From: Beta vulgaris subsp. vulgaris
Taxonomy: Eukaryota > Streptophyta > Magnoliopsida > Caryophyllales > Amaranthaceae
Length of the DNA: 64,000 bases
NCBI RefSeq assembly: GCF_026745355.1
Contig: NC_079202.1
Location: forward strand, 529,001 to 593,000
Reading direction: 5' to 3'
The position numbers and the translations under genes were made by a program. This document shows, in pieces, positions 20,972 through 34,079 of this stretch (its first letter is position 1; every line of letters starts with the position of its first letter). Below the pieces are notes generated by a model. It made no database searches. It worked only from the letters and a program-made list of their open reading frames with translations, and was not told the DNA's origin.

Positions 20972-21860
20972 TAGAGATGTCAACGGGTATGATCTTAGAC
21001 CAAATTCTCTAGAATTCAGATCCATACTTGTCTTCCATGCATGGATCCAGTCATCCAGATCCGACCCAAATCGCTGGGTAATAAATGAAGATCAATATTC
21101 CATATCCAATAGATTCAATGGATCTGGGTCCAAAACGGATCCAAATTTTTTTCTACAAACGACCATAATTTTCACAATAATTAAAGATTTTAAAGAACAA
21201 AACAATGCAATTTAGCATTTTATTTTTTGATGTTGAAGTAAACAAATATTCAACCTTAATATAACAAATCCAAACATAAATAACATTAAAAGTTTAACAT
21301 TGAGTTTTATTGTTTTTGAGAGGGAATACTCCCTTGTTTATATATTCACTCCCTTCTTATTCTTTGAGTTGGTACTTGAGATGCTTTTATGGTTGAGTAT
21401 CATGGACTCATGGTTAGACTTGGGCTTGCTAACACACGCGCGCACGTTGCCCGATCTTAGCCAGGGCCATGGGCGCCTTGGGGAATAAACTAACGGTTTA
21501 AACACACACAAAAAGTATAATGTCTTTCAAGGGTTAAGTGTCGATTGCCACCATTGTCTGGCCATAATTGCTTTCAAGTCACTGGTCTCCTACCACCGTA
21601 CGGCCTTGAAATTAGTTTCTTCCTCGCTATTGCAATTGTCAGTTTCTAACAAGTTTTACCCTTTTGATTATATATTTTAAAATAACTATCCAAACAGATA
21701 ACGGATCCGTATCTGGGTAATAATTTAGCACCCAGTCCATATCTGTTAATAAAAACTAGGATCCTATCCGTATTCGTCGGGTCCAAAAAAAATTCATATC
21801 GCTAAAAACGGATCAGCATCCAAGGATTCGGGTAGGGTCCATTATCCACTGACATCCCTA
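20972..21860. mobile_element. hAT-like TIR element containing an LTR fragment
   Basis: The left end TAGAGATGTCAACGGGTA is mirrored by TATCCACTGACATCCCTA at the right. Flanks CTACAGGG and CTTCGGGG could be an eroded 8-bp duplication. Both arms are rich in GGATCC-type words. The relative of the 19829 LTR-like fragment occupies 21296-21690. A similar TAGGGATGTCAAT terminus recurs at 35268. Confidence 0.5.
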
Positions 21861-22394
21861 CTTCGGGGTAGTTCAACTGCAAGTTTCGCTCAAGTGAGTG
21901 ATCGAGTTCACCAGTTGATTCCACGAAATTTCCATAGTGCTCCTAGTACATCTAAAACTAATTGCTTCCACACACATTATTATGCAAATTTTATATTTAA
22001 ATATATTTCTAAAAATGGTATAAATCTTGGAATAAATTCCAAAATCACGCATTCAATCGGTATAATTAATGTTTAGATGCATTTTAATATTTTTATTTTT
22101 TGTTACTTTATCTAACGTCCAGAAGCGCTTGTTAGTTTTTGCTTTTTATATTTTGCTTATTTAAAGTATGTAACAAATATATATATAATTACCTTAAAAA
22201 CACATAATTTTACATGCTCTTATCATTAATCATCCAAGAAATTGCATTGCTAACATGATTATATGTTCATACTATCTGAATTATTAGAGCCGGACCTAGC
22301 TATATTTTAAAGTTGTTAGCCCAAACTTACAACATCGCCATTCCCATTTCCTGCAAACCCTCCAACGGCCCCAATAAGTCTCGACCCCACTCCT
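21861..22394. other. AT-rich intergenic DNA, nothing recognised
   Basis: No gene-like frame; no TE terminus supported. Confidence 0.4.
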
Positions 22395-22404
22395 ACCAAA
22401 CAAC

Positions 22405-23551
22405 GAGTTAAGCGAATAAGAAGGATCCCAAGTTTGCACTTTTTCACCATTTGGGACCTATCCTTTTTTTGTGCACCATTTGGGACCTGGGTTAAGGAAT
22501 CCGGTAAGTTAACCAGACTTTAACCCACCGGAGGTATAATAATAATAATAAAAAAAATAAAAGCATTAAATATTCAGTAAAATCCAAAAAAGTAACCGTT
22601 GCTTCATTCAATGCATAAATACATGGGTTCCATGGAACATGGAACAAATGAACCAGTTTTCTTCATCCAAAAAAATCAAAAACACCATGTTAATTCTTCC
22701 CAAAAAAACTGTATAACCTATAACCAAAAAAAAACTCCATTGCAGCATCTTTGAATTAGTATTGGCAATCCTGCAGTGAAGAAGATGAATCACAGTCAAG
22801 TATTATGCCACTGTGCTAAGGTTGCCAAAAAAAAGGGTGTCAAAAACCCTCAGAAATCCATTCATGAGGTTTTATATTTGTGAGAATTTTAGAACAAAAC
22901 CCTCTGTTGTAGTTAGTGCATTTCATAACTAAAATCAAACAAACCCTAAGTGTTCATCATAATTTTTAGCAGATAAACATGCAAAACAAAATAAAACCAC
23001 CACACAAAGTATAATCCGAACAAAAAAACAACAAACATGAACAAAAACAAATTTCAGAATTTTGAATTTCCAAACCTACAAGAACCAAAACCCTCCAACT
23101 GACCCAAAAAAAAAATGAATTTTGCTAAAAAAGACAAAAATAATAGAGTTTAGATGATTACCACAAAGATATAAGCAAGAAAAATCAGAAAATTTTGGAG
23201 ATGAAGCTTCTTCTACTAAGCCCTTGTTTTCGCCTTTGAGAGAAAGATGAAGGAGAGTTCTGAAAGAAACAGGGGAATGGAGTGTAGTGGAGTGGAAGAT
23301 AGAATGGCGCCAAGTACAGGTAAAAGATTTCTTTAGCGTTTTTTTTCTCTCTCAACTGACATAATTTTTTTTGGGAAAAACAACAAATGATAGCTTTTTG
23401 GGGGTTTTAATTGTCAACTGGCCCCACAAGTTAACCAAGGTTAACTTTATGCTCATAATCCCGTTTTGGGTCCCAAACGGTGCAAAAAAAAAGAACAGGT
23501 CCCAAACGGTGAAAAATTGCAAACATTGGGTCCTTCTTATTCGCTTAACTC
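22405..23551. mobile_element. Non-autonomous Mutator-like element (MULE)
   Basis: Long terminal inverted repeats of about 100 bases start GAGTTAAGCGAATAAGAAGG and end CCTTCTTATTCGCTTAACTC. They include two internal GTTTGGGACC/ATTTGGGACC words. ACCAAACAAC is present at 22395-22404 and 23552-23561, a 9-10 bp target duplication as expected for MULEs. The interior (22600-23340) has no transposase; it resembles untranslated plant gene sequence, so a Pack-MULE-type capture is possible. Confidence 0.88.
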
Positions 23552-23910
23552 ACCAAACAACATTGAAATTTTGTTTCCACCAAAATTTGAACATTGGTCT
23601 CTCATGTGAGATATAAGAAGTCATACCATTGAAAGGGTCTTTGGTTTGTTTTTTTTACTTAATAAAAATGAATCAAGGAGATAGAGAGAAGGAGCATAAA
23701 TACATACAAAGACACGGAGAATTTCAAATTTGTGTATTATTAATATATTATTAATTTAATAGAAAATTAGTTAGAATGGTACGAACTATTACTTAAGTAT
23801 ATCGAGCAATACAATATTCGGCAGGGCTATACATTGCATACTCTTTTAACTAGAAGGGCAACGCGTTACATAAAATTCGTCGGAGGTAAGAGATTCCGCA
23901 TAAACCTTAT

Positions 23911-24325
23911 TCACAAACTTTTGTATGTGGCCAGCCACACCATTAGTTGATGGTGTGCCTACTTCACATATAAGATAGTTATTAGGGGTTACGACGATGG
24001 TCAAAATGGGGTTACCATTATATATGGGGGTTACTCTAATGAAAAATGGGGTTACTCTTATTAACAATCAAGTAGAATTACTCTTTAGATAGCCAAAATA
24101 AAATAATAGGGTTACTTGAAAAACAAATGAGGTTACTTTTTTTTAATTGGTTGATTTTAGGTATATATTGAATTGAGGCTATGTTTATAGACATAATAAA
24201 ATTACCTTATAACCATATGAGATTATATATATGAATAAATAAATGCTACTTCAATAAATATATAAATGTAGCTATATCAATGTATCATATATTATTGTGT
24301 GGCTGGCCACATACAAAACTTGCTT
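23911..24325. mobile_element. hAT-like MITE, 415 bp
   Basis: Inverted ends TTGTATGTGGCCAGCCACAC (from about 23920) and GTGTGGCTGGCCACATACAA (to about 24318). An 8-bp direct repeat AACCTTAT flanks it at 23903-23910 and 24326-24333. The core is AT-rich with repeated GGGGTTAC words and no coding capacity. Confidence 0.75.
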
Positions 24326-24333
24326 AACCTTAT

Positions 24334-24670
24334 AAGAGTTTTATGTTTTATTATGTCTTTTCCTTTTTCCTTTTCTCTTTTTCTTTTTTCTTTTTTTTTA
24401 CCACCCTATCTAAAACCTGGCGTGCCTTCACTCTCCTTTATCTTTCTTTAGTGAACTAGAACTCCTTGTTGTCTCTGATTAGGAGGGAATTTCAATTCAT
24501 ACTTTCTTTGTCCCAAAATACAATTCGTCTTGTGTGGATCCGGTTCACATTAAAAATAGTGTGGATCAGGCATGGACATATGCCCCACTACAAACTAGTC
24601 ACTCACGCTTTCCAAAATCCGCACGATGTTCTCTCTCTTCAATAAGATTCTCTCGCCCTAAAATTTTAAC
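24334..24670. other. Intergenic DNA, nothing recognised
   Basis: T- and C-rich segment then mixed sequence. No gene. Confidence 0.35.
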
Positions 24671-24674
24671 AATT

Positions 24675-25048
24675 ACTGTTGTGAAACATACACTATATCA
24701 TTTAAAATACACTATATCATGTCAAAATACACTATCATGTCAAACACTATAACGATCAATTATGATAATTTTGTGTAATATACAAATAAACTACACTATA
24801 ACATTTCAAAATACACTATATTATGTCAAAACACACTATATCATGCAACACTATCATGTCAAAAAACACAGCAAAATACTATCATGTCAAAATACACTAT
24901 ATCATTTCAAAATACACTATATCATGTCAATGTACACTATAACATGCAACACTATCATGCCAAAAAAACTCAGCAAAACACTATGATTTTAAAATACACT
25001 ATCATTTTAAAATACACTATATTATTTCAAAATACACTATATAAACTA
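24675..25048. repeat. AT-rich minisatellite of AATACACTATATCAT units
   Basis: About twenty imperfect copies of an AAAATACACTATATCAT-type unit of roughly 16-18 bases, with spacer variants TTTC and GTC. Open frames read through it are only products of the repeat. Confidence 0.85.
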
Positions 25049-25343
25049 TCAGGAGAGAGAAGTTATCAGAGGAGAGAGAAAAGAGCGGAAGACTGAACGC
25101 GGCAAAAACGGAAAGTTGTAATCATTAAAACTCACGTGAGATGAATAAGGTGTACACCAAGCTAGTCTGTACCGAATTCATATTAGTTTTTTTTACCCAA
25201 CATAATCTTCTCATTTCCTTTTTAGATATCCTAAAAAGATATTCCCATTTTCGATGATTATATATATATCTATGTAAATTTCTACGCCCATATTTAATTT
25301 TCATTCACGATAAAGATAAAGTAACATTTGTACCCATATTTAA

Positions 25344-25686
25344 GCCATGTTTGGTAAATGGGTTTTTTCATTAGCTTTTGACTTTTCAATTTGATCAAAC
25401 ATTAAAAAAAAGTGTTTGGTTATTGGCTTTTTGGTTGATTGAAAAGCTGGCTTTTAAGCCAAAATGAAAAAAAAGTGTTTGGATTGCTTTTTGGCTTATT
25501 GTTCCACAAACTCTATAATAAAAAGCCAACAACCATAATTAATTTTGCCAAACACTTTTGCAAACAATTGGCTTAAACAACTAATTTAAAAAAGCCAATA
25601 CATACAACCAATGCTTCCAACCAGTCAAACAAGCCAACTAAACCAGCCAAAAGCCCACTACCAGCAGCCGATTGCCAAACAACCCC
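25344..25686. mobile_element. MITE with GTTTGG termini, 343 bp
   Basis: Begins GCCATGTTTGGTAAATGG and ends GATTGCCAAACAACCCC. TTAA flanks both sides (25340-25343, 25687-25690). AAGTGTTTGG and CCAAACACTTT words pair inside. The imperfect 45-base direct repeat ATTCACGATAAAG.../ATTCAAGATAAAC... flanks the whole insertion, so it landed in or next to an older duplication. PIF/Harbinger-like by TSD length. Confidence 0.6.
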
Positions 25687-25847
25687 TTAATTCTCATTCA
25701 AGATAAACTGACATTTGTTCCCATATTTGATTTATTTTCCATTTTCTTTTTTGAATCAACAACTTCCAACAAATCCCTCATTTATTCATCATGTTATTCC
25801 AAGTATCAATTTTTTTATTTTGTTACAAAAAATCAAAATTTTCTAAA

Positions 25848-26369
25848 TCTCTATTATATAAGCCAAGGGAGGAGGTGTGGTGTCCTCTTTTGAAGTGACT
25901 AAAATACCCTTAATTATCTAATTAATGGAATGAAAAAAATTACAAAAGCAAATCATTTAAAATTCTCATTCCAACTTGCCATTTAAAACAAGTTTAAAAT
26001 GGTATATGCATCAAATACTTCAATCAAAAATTAAATGGACAAAATATTTATACCTTATAAAAAAAAGATGGCATACATAATGTGCACATGAAAAGTCTGA
26101 ACATTCACTACCTTTGATACTCTTTAATTCAGTTAAACCAACTCATTATTTTTGTTCTTTCTGTTCAATATTCATTCACAATAAATTAATGTTAACAATC
26201 ACTCACAACCTTTTTTTTATTTTTACATTAGCAAATTAATATATCTAAATTCATCTAACTGTTGAATTTTTCACATTTAAGTTTAATCATAAATAAAGTA
26301 CAAATGGAGTATCTAATAGAATAACAAATTTTGAAATTAATGCATGCATCGCGTGCATATGAAGGCTAG
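25848..26369 (+). mobile_element. Non-autonomous Helitron, copy 2
   Basis: Starts A|TCTCTATTATATAAGCC and ends with hairpin GCATGCATCGCGTGCAT then GAAGGCTAG|T. 522 bp with no internal insertion. Aligns with copy 1 at 270-1016 along most of its length, which independently confirms the insertion in copy 1. Confidence 0.85.
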
Positions 26370-28104
26370 TAGTTTCTTGTTCAATGCACATCTAAAATAA
26401 CAAATCCACTTCCTTAATTGTCGTTAAAAATGAGACAAGGAACGTATTTTTGAGACTAAAGGAGTAATAAAATAATCAAGATTTTAAGGTTCAGGTAGAA
26501 TCTTCTACCTTCAACACAGTTGATATTGTAAGATATCGCCTACTTTTAGTTCAAAATTAGGCACGGTCCAAGCCCAATATTAAGAAGAGAACATGCCACC
26601 TTTTTTAATATAGTGACTAGTTTAATCTATTTAGGGACCAGTTTAATTTTATTTCGTAATCAGTTTGATCTGATATATTCAGTAACGACATTCTCTAACT
26701 CATTCAGTAACTAGCTTAATCCATTTAGTAACTAATTTAATCCATTCGGTAAGATCGCCTAGTTATTTTTTAAATTGTTTATTTTAGTTCGAGAATCAAG
26801 AAAACAAGGAAGGAGAAAAGAAGGGATGATTAGGACAGTGTTGGGTTAGAGTAAAATGGAATGGGGATTTTAGAAAAATTCATTATGCTATGTTTGGATA
26901 GCAAGATTTCATTTCAAATTCCGGATTTGGATGAAATCTATTGTTTGGATGACATGGAATTGAAATTATGAAATTTGTCCAAATTCTTATCAAAAGCCTA
27001 TATTAGTAGAATTTAAAATTCAAGCTATTACTTTGTCATTTGAAATTTTCTCCTCATACATATCCCAACTTCATGAGTATCTATATTCCAACTTCTCTCA
27101 TTCTCTTTCTAATATCTATTTCTCTCTCCTTTAGTTAACCCACACTTTTTTTCTCTCCTCTATTAAACCTCTATTTCTCTCTCCTCGATCTATCAAACCC
27201 CCTTTACAAAACAATGATTAGGAATTGAAATACAAACTTTAAATTCCAGATTTCAAATCCATTATTTGAAATGAAATACAAGTTTCCAAACACTACCTTA
27301 TTGGATTCGTCTAATTTTATGTTAAAATTAGATTGACTATTCTAATAATTTGTGCCTCCAACAAGCTTTATGTAGGCGTTGCACCTTAAAGGTCATGTTG
27401 TGAACTACCCCCGCCAAAAGTTGTGCTGCTCAGTGCACCTTTACTCCTTTAGCTAGTCGAATGGTGTAGACCTATAATTGAAAATGAATAATGCAAATTA
27501 TGCAAGTTACAATGGTTAAAACTTTAGTATATAAATTTAAATTCACGAATCTCATATCATGTATTTTCTATATTTTTTATTGTATGTGGATTACTAATAA
27601 ATCACCCTAAGATGGTATTAGTTAATACTATCAGCATATTTTTGTAAACTTATAAAACAAAAAATAAGGATACTTATTGGTTAATACTATGCTGTCAGCA
27701 TACTTTTGTAAACCTAATAAGAAAAACAAAACAAAAACGGCTTCTAGTTGGTGAAGGGTGCCGGCTCCGTTCAATTAATGAACTTTGAATTTAACATAGC
27801 AATTACCAAATTCCTTGATTGATTTATAATATTCTTTGTCATAATACCCTCATTAGTCTTTATTAGTTTACTCATATTTTTGCACATATTATAGGAGAAA
27901 CAATATTGTATGATATAAAAAGAAAGATAAACTATTATTTTATGTTAACGTTGAATGTACGTGTGATAGAAAGTTAATAATTCCATTCCAAAAAATAGAA
28001 ATAAAATAAATGAATAAACTAATAAGCTAAGAGACATCCCAAAAAAAATACAAATAAACTAATAAAGATCGAAAGGAAAAAGCATATAATAAACTGATTA
28101 AAAA
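26370..28104. other. Intergenic DNA upstream of the SPRY gene
   Basis: No gene. Contains the MITE at 26887-27297 and a diverged about 60-bp direct repeat at 27610-27720 (shared GTTAATACTA and TCAGCATA words). 26580-26760 has scattered repeats of TTAATCCATTTAGTAAC type. Confidence 0.5.
26887..27297. mobile_element. MITE with GTTTGGA termini, 411 bp
   Basis: Left end GCTATGTTTGGATAGC, right end TTTCCAAACACTACC; inside, TTTCATTTCAAATTCC is mirrored by GAAATGAAATAC. TTAT flanks both ends (26883-26886, 27298-27301). Confidence 0.6.
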
Positions 28105-28326
28105 GTGTTACAAAAATGTCTACACATCAATCCGCATGTAAATTTCATGAATCATGACGTTTCAAGGTTCCTTTTCCTCTTTCCTACCTTTCTTGAACAA
28201 TTCATTAGTCTACGTTTGTCTCCCTTTCTTCATTTCCTTCTTTGTCGTTTATTATTCTTCTTAACTTCCAATCTTCCATCTTTAAAACAAACAAATAAAA
28301 CATTCTTAAAAACATAAGAAACAATA

Positions 28327-31300
28327 ATGTTTGGGTGGGTTGAAGCAGTAATTGTGGGAGTATTTAGTTGTACAATCATAATAATCATTATTGTCCTACT
28401 AATCCGACGACACTTTGCTTCTAAACAAAGTATCATACTTACAGAACATGATCGACGTCAACAACAACAACCATCAAGAGAAGCCAATACGACTACGGTC
28501 GAATTCGAGACCAAAAGAAGGCCAAGTTATTATCATATCTTCGGCCGTGGCTCATCGACAAAAACTTCATTTAATTGGTCTGACCATCCGTCCTTGATTA
28601 CAGAAGCAGTCGAGAACGGATGGTCAAGATTCGCCTTCACAAGCTTAACCATTAAGACATCATTGTTCAACAGTGTACGATCAACAGGGGAATATTTTAA
28701 CAACCCCGTGGAAGAAAGTTGGGAAATCGGGTCCGGATCAGTTGATTTCATGCAAAAACTGCACTTCAGAAAAAAGGGCCGCAAATATGTAGGTTCACCA
28801 GACAGCATGAATTATTACTCCACGGTAAGAATGAGTTTACCGTTGCCTGGTCCACCAGTGGTGAAATCGTTTCCTGAAGAGGCGTATTTTGAGATAAATG
28901 TGTTGAGTTCAAGTGAAGATAATAATAATAATGGAGGTGAAGGCGAAAAAACGAAGTTGTTGATACAACAGAGTAATTCTTGTTCTGCTTCAAGTAAAGA
29001 AAGTTTGTTCCACGTAAGCAGTATAAGTGGGTCCCAATTGTTAGAGGAGTTGAAAATGGGTAAAAAAAATGGAGGTGTGAAGATGTCAATTGGATTGAGT
29101 GTTGGGGGAATTGTTACCACAAGGTTGCCGGGAACTTATCCAGGCTCTATTGCTTTTAATTCTGATGGTTCTGTTTTTCTTGGAGGTATAGTATTACTAA
29201 CTCTCTCTAATTTTGTCTTTTCTATTATTCGCTTTTTATCTAATAGAATGGAAAAAGCAATAGTGTTTAAATTAAAAAGAAATAGATAAAAATAAAGTGT
29301 GTAGATTAAAAAAGTATTGAATATTAAATAGGCATGCTCCACTGAATTTTATAGTAAAAGAGAATGTTAAAATTAAAGCATAGATGATGCCATATGAAGT
29401 ATAAACATGTCGTATTATCAAATATATATTACCTCCGTTTTTTTATGATGTGCAACGATTTGATATAAAGTAGAGGAAAAATGTCTAATTGTTGCAAATA
29501 ATAGAAAACAGAGGTAGTATTATATATATAATTTATGTTGTTTATGATTTCATATCCCTATTGATAACTTTAGTCTGATATGAATTTTACTGCAAACACT
29601 AAATTTAACTATAATCCCTTTTCTGAAGTTCTTTTTAGTTGAAATCTTGACATTACGTAGAGATAATAATTAAAGAGAGTTTTATAAATATGTTTCAATA
29701 AGTAAGATAAATGTAGTTATGTGGAGTCTTGTTTGATTTATCTTGATGAACATATCTAGTTTTGATCAATAATTTGATAATATCAACATAATCTCAATCA
29801 ATAAATATATAATATCCATATTTGTTAAAGAATTTTTTTGTAACGTATCGTTTTTTTCCTCTTGGAAGAATAAACTTGTATAAAATTGGTATATTTATCT
29901 CTCAAATAATGTTGAATGTTGAGAATGATATGAACAAATTAAATTTGTGGTAAGATATAATACTTGATGTAGGAAAATGGAGATAGGGGATCCATGTATT
30001 CTACAATCAGAAATAAAATTTTGACTCATTCATTTATTATGTACAATCCTAAGAATTAAAGTTTGATTTTTAGAAATCATTTTATACATTTGTAAAGAGG
30101 AAAGATGGTTTGACGATCAAACTGTTAATTATTTATTTAAACAAAAAGTAATACTTAGAAGATGAATTTTAAAGGTAGTTTGGTCAGACGGACAAAACTA
30201 GCTCTCAATTTCATATTATACTTGTTGAAAGTTGAATATACTCGTTTTCTGTGGCAAAGTCAACCATGGCAACTTTTTTTAAAAGCATGCATATTTGTCG
30301 ATGAAGGGAGAATGTAAAGATAATAAAGACTTATTCAAGAATTCGTGATTATAAAAATTGTTAATTCTATAGAATTTTCAAAGAAATATTTTGAAAAGTA
30401 GACCTTCTGGAACATACATCACATTTTCTTTTGTCGATGTAGAATTCATATTTATTGTCACATCGCACAAATTGTAGTTGACAAATTTAACAAGATCTCA
30501 CATCAATATTTTTTTTTTACAACTTAGCAAAACAATGTGGCTAAAGTTCAATTTAACACAAAAATTAAAAAAAAAATATTCATTACTAAATCGCCATATT
30601 TCAAGTAAAGAGAACATAGCCTAACTAGGTGGACCTCATGCGAGTAAACTTATAAAATAGGTCGATCATATTAGGTTGGATTTAGATACTTCTGGATTCA
30701 AGTAATATTTATGTCAACTGGTTTCAAGTTCGACTCCTACAATGTTTTTTCAAGACACAAAACATATGGGTTGAGTTTGACCCAACACTTAAGGGATGTG
30801 AAAAAGTTATTTATTTTCCACTTATGTTGTCTATATATTAAATAAAATATACAAAAAGCCACAAATAGCAAATTGTAACTAATAGTCTCTTGTAAATTAT
30901 AACTTGTTGAACATGTAAATAAAAAAATTATATCTCCTCTTTTGACCACTATCACGCTCAAGTTATAACTTATGACTTGGTAAAAAGTAATGCAAGACTG
31001 GTTTTACAAGACACCCTTAGATTTTGGGAATCTTTAGTAATTAAGTAGGATTCATTAATAAAGGGGGGTGTAATTGTGAATGATGGTATCTAGTTATCCT
31101 TGGTATTAAGGTCCCTTTGGGCTCCAAGCATACTAAGGAATAGGATGTTTTATCTTCAATTGACTTTTTTTTACGTAAATATTTTGAAGTTTACCTAAAA
31201 TTATCTATATTTTGAATTCACCAGAGCTTATATATGTCAGCAGCACCAAGCAAGGCTTGGCTTAATGATATAAGTTTGGTCTTACAACTTCTAGTCACCA

Positions 31301-32715
31301 AATTCCACTAAGGGCTCTTTGGAGTGAGGTTTCTCTTACCATCCCCCTCTCTAAAAGGAGCCTGACCTGCCGAAGAAATCATAAATAAATTCAATAATAT
31401 TTCTATTTTGTTCATAGAATTTAACTTTGAAAAGTAAAAAAAAAAAAACAAAAAGAATGGTGAAAGACTTAAGTGGCAGAATTTTGACTCTTATGCCGAA
31501 GAAAATCGAGTTTCTGTTTCGAAAAAAATTTAAGCACGCATCGCGTGCAAAAAAGTCTAGTTATATCTGTGTGAGATGTCAGTTTAATAGGGTACTTCAT
31601 CTTACGAACTTAAAAAATTTATCAATAGGACTTATTAGACCGTAACAGTTGAATTAGATGGCCGCATGAACTATTAGGATATACATTAACTTATTAGGAA
31701 ATTTCTTGAGGTATCCTTGAGGTTTGGCTTAATTCTCAAAATACTTTTATTGAATTTTAAAGTTCAAAGTTTAAGTTTCAAGAGTACCTTAGAAAATTAA
31801 TGCACTTGAATTTTCGATGTATGATAAGGGTATTTTGAGCCCGAGTACATAATTCAGGGGTATCTAAGGAATTTTTCCAGATGTGAGAAGTAATTTGAGA
31901 ATTACGTCAAATCTCAAAAATACCTAAGCAAAGTTCCCTAACTTTTTTTTGAGGGGAAAAGAATTATATTAAGTCAAGTTCCACCAATGTTTGAAGACTT
32001 TGGAGAAACAAAGAAGTACAAATAATTTCAGAATTAACATCAACTTCCCACCTAGCTACAAAATGAGCAACCGTGTTAAGAGGGCAAAGTTCCCTAACTT
32101 ATATCAAGCTATTGAGTCCTACACTTTATTAACTTAAACATATATTTTTCCAATTATTGAAGCTTAGGTGGGGAGAACATAGCTTTGATAAACATTTGAC
32201 AATTGATTGATTCCAGTATGCTTGCTTTTGCAGGTATGAAACTCGTGTTTGAATCTGGAAAGGAAGATGAGGTGAAAACTGGAAAAGTAATTGGTTGTGG
32301 ATTCGACCCAAGAAAAAAGAAGGTTTACTTTACAGTAGACTCTGAATTGGTACATGAAATAAATTGCAAGTCAGAGGAGTTTGGGATGCCATTATACCCA
32401 GTTCTTGCAACAAACATAGACATAACTGTGCTTGTGAATTTAGGCCAAAGCAAGTTTAGTTATCCTCCAGCAAATTCTTATAGGACTCCAAATCCATGCT
32501 TCATCTGTCCTGTTGCAAATTCATCTCCAACAGCATTGCGCTACGAAGACAGCAAGGAGTTATTCTCCATGGGAAGGATTGATGCTGAGTGGCTCAGCCA
32601 TAGTGCAACAACTAAAAGTACAGTTAGTAATAGTAGTGATCATGGTTACAACGAGGAAGAGGAGGTTCTAGAGGCTGAATTATTTGAAATAGTTTTGGAT
32701 TCTACAGGAAGGTGA
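28327..32715 (+). CDS. SPRY-domain protein with N-terminal membrane anchor, two exons
   Basis: Exon 1 is 28327-29185 and exon 2 32234-32715 (GT/AG, phase 1 joining at a Gly codon), giving 446 residues. Residues about 6-27 are a hydrophobic helix ending in RR, a likely single membrane anchor; residues about 28-90 are polar. The conserved part starts at NGWSRFAFT (about 98). It includes FMQKLHFRKK, RMSLPLPGPPVV, FPEEAYFEINVL and LPGTYPGSIAFNSDGSVFLGG. Exon 2 continues VIGCGFDPRKKKVYFTVDSE, TVLVNLGQS and ends ELFEIVLDSTGR. This matches the plant SPRY family related to the SPRY part of Ran-binding-protein-M proteins; no LisH/CTLH domains are present. SPRY folds bind partner proteins (family knowledge); the partner here is unknown. 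The 3.0-kb intron holds TE debris. No frame defects. Confidence 0.9.
30610..30770 (+). repeat. Possible SINE-like element
   Basis: An A-box-like TAGCCTAACTAGG at about 30617 and a B-box-like GTTCGACTCC at about 30728 are in the right order but about 100 bases apart, wider than in a tRNA. No target duplication found. Tentative. Confidence 0.25.
31533..31560 (+). mobile_element. Helitron 3' terminus
   Basis: Hairpin GCACGCATCGCGTGC then AAAAAAGTCTAG followed by T. Same hairpin core as copies 1 and 2. The 5' end was not located. Confidence 0.65.
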
Positions 32716-32869
32716 CTTAACATAGTATAAGAGTAATCAAGGCATCACATTTTTTGTTAGGATAACAATTTTATGACCCACATTTTTATTTAGAAGCAAA
32801 AAGCATCTTAATTTTCTATGCAAAATGATGGAAATTTATAGCAAATTCACCTTCCCACATACAATGGTA

Positions 32870-34000
32870 TCCCAGGTGATAGATTCATCCCTTCTAGAGG
32901 TATTCGTCAAAGTGACCCTCTATCTCCCTATCTCTTTATTCTTTGTGCGGAGCTCCTTGCTAGGCAATTCTCTGCGGCTAATGCCCAAAGAGACAAGCCA
33001 ATTGGAGTCTCTATAGGAAAATCTGGTGTTCGTATCCCGTTCCTTACTTTTGCAAACGATACTATGATCTTTGCTAGGGCCTCTGAAGGTAGTTGCTCTA
33101 CTATTAAGCGGATTCTTGATAAATATTGTTCTATGTCTGGTCAACTTGTTCCCCTCTGAAGGCAATTTTCATAAGTCCGCCTTTCATGTTCCCCGAATGT
33201 TCTAGATTCTTCCAAAATTAATTTTGCTTCTATGTTGGGTATGACTGAGGTAGACAATTTAGGAGAGTACTTAGGCTGCCCAATTATAGGCTCTTGAGTC
33301 ATAAAGGAAACTTTTGGGAAAGTTTGTTGGAAAGTGGTTAGCCAATTGCCTAAGTGGAAAGTGAATTCCCTATCGCAAGCAGGTAGAACGGTTCTAATTC
33401 AAGCTAATTTGGCGACTAAAGCTAATTATCAGATGCAAAGTTTCTATCTTCCTAAGCCAATTCTCTCTAGTTTGGATAAATTCTATAGGAATTTTTTTTG
33501 GAATAAAGATAATCTTAACAAGACTGCAAATTTGATTGGTTGGGACAAAATCTGTCTTCCTAAACAATATGGGGGTTTGGGCTTCAGAAAAGCTGATGTC
33601 AACAATGTAGCTTTGCAGATGAAACTTCTCTGGAAACTTATCAAGCTGAAAGATAATTTATGGGTTAATTTGGTTAAAAAGAAATATATTAAATCTCAAG
33701 ATATTCTTACTCATAAAGTCTCCTTAGTTGCGTCTTGGCAATGGAAAAAACTCATGTCTATTAGGCCTTTGTTTAAAAAGGGTTTAAGATGGCAGGTAGG
33801 GAATGGTAGAGATATTAGTTTTTGGGATGATAATTGGGTGTTCTAGTATCCTATTAGGATGGTGGTTAGTCCTCTTCCTGGGTCAGAAAACTTTAGGGTT
33901 AGTGATCTTATGGACGAGTTTAGGGGGTGGGACCGAATCAATATTGGTTCGTTAGTCCCCTAACATCTTGTTTCCATGATATGTTCTTACTATCTCCCTT
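32870..34000 (+). pseudogene. LINE reverse transcriptase remnant
   Basis: RT motifs: FIPSRGIRQSDPLSPYLFIL, then FLTFANDTMIFA where the catalytic FADD box has Asn for the first Asp. Frames break near 33160 and 33300. Frame 33334-33843 carries the C-terminal RT region SLSQAGRTVLIQ, FFWNKDNLNKTANLIGWDKI, KQYGGLGFRK and WQVGNGRDISFWDDNW, followed by a stop. Inactive as shown. Confidence 0.85.
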
Positions 34001-34079
34001 CGTCTTCTCAGAAAGACTCTCTAGTTTGGGGTTTGACTGCTGACGGTTAGTATTCAGTCAAGACAGGGTCATTTTTAGC

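Larger units (their letters stand above)
29186..32233 (+). other. SPRY gene intron with repeat debris
   Basis: The 3048-bp intron starts GTATAG and ends TTTTGCAG. It is AT-rich. It contains a possible SINE-like piece at 30610-30770, and a Helitron 3' terminus at 31533-31560. 31680-31920 has several copies of TCTCAAAATAC/AAGGTATCCTTGAGG-type words. No other gene is seen. Confidence 0.55.

Noticed and set aside
24534..25096. Three overlapping open frames of 70-74 codons
   Set aside because: They only read the AT-rich minisatellite.
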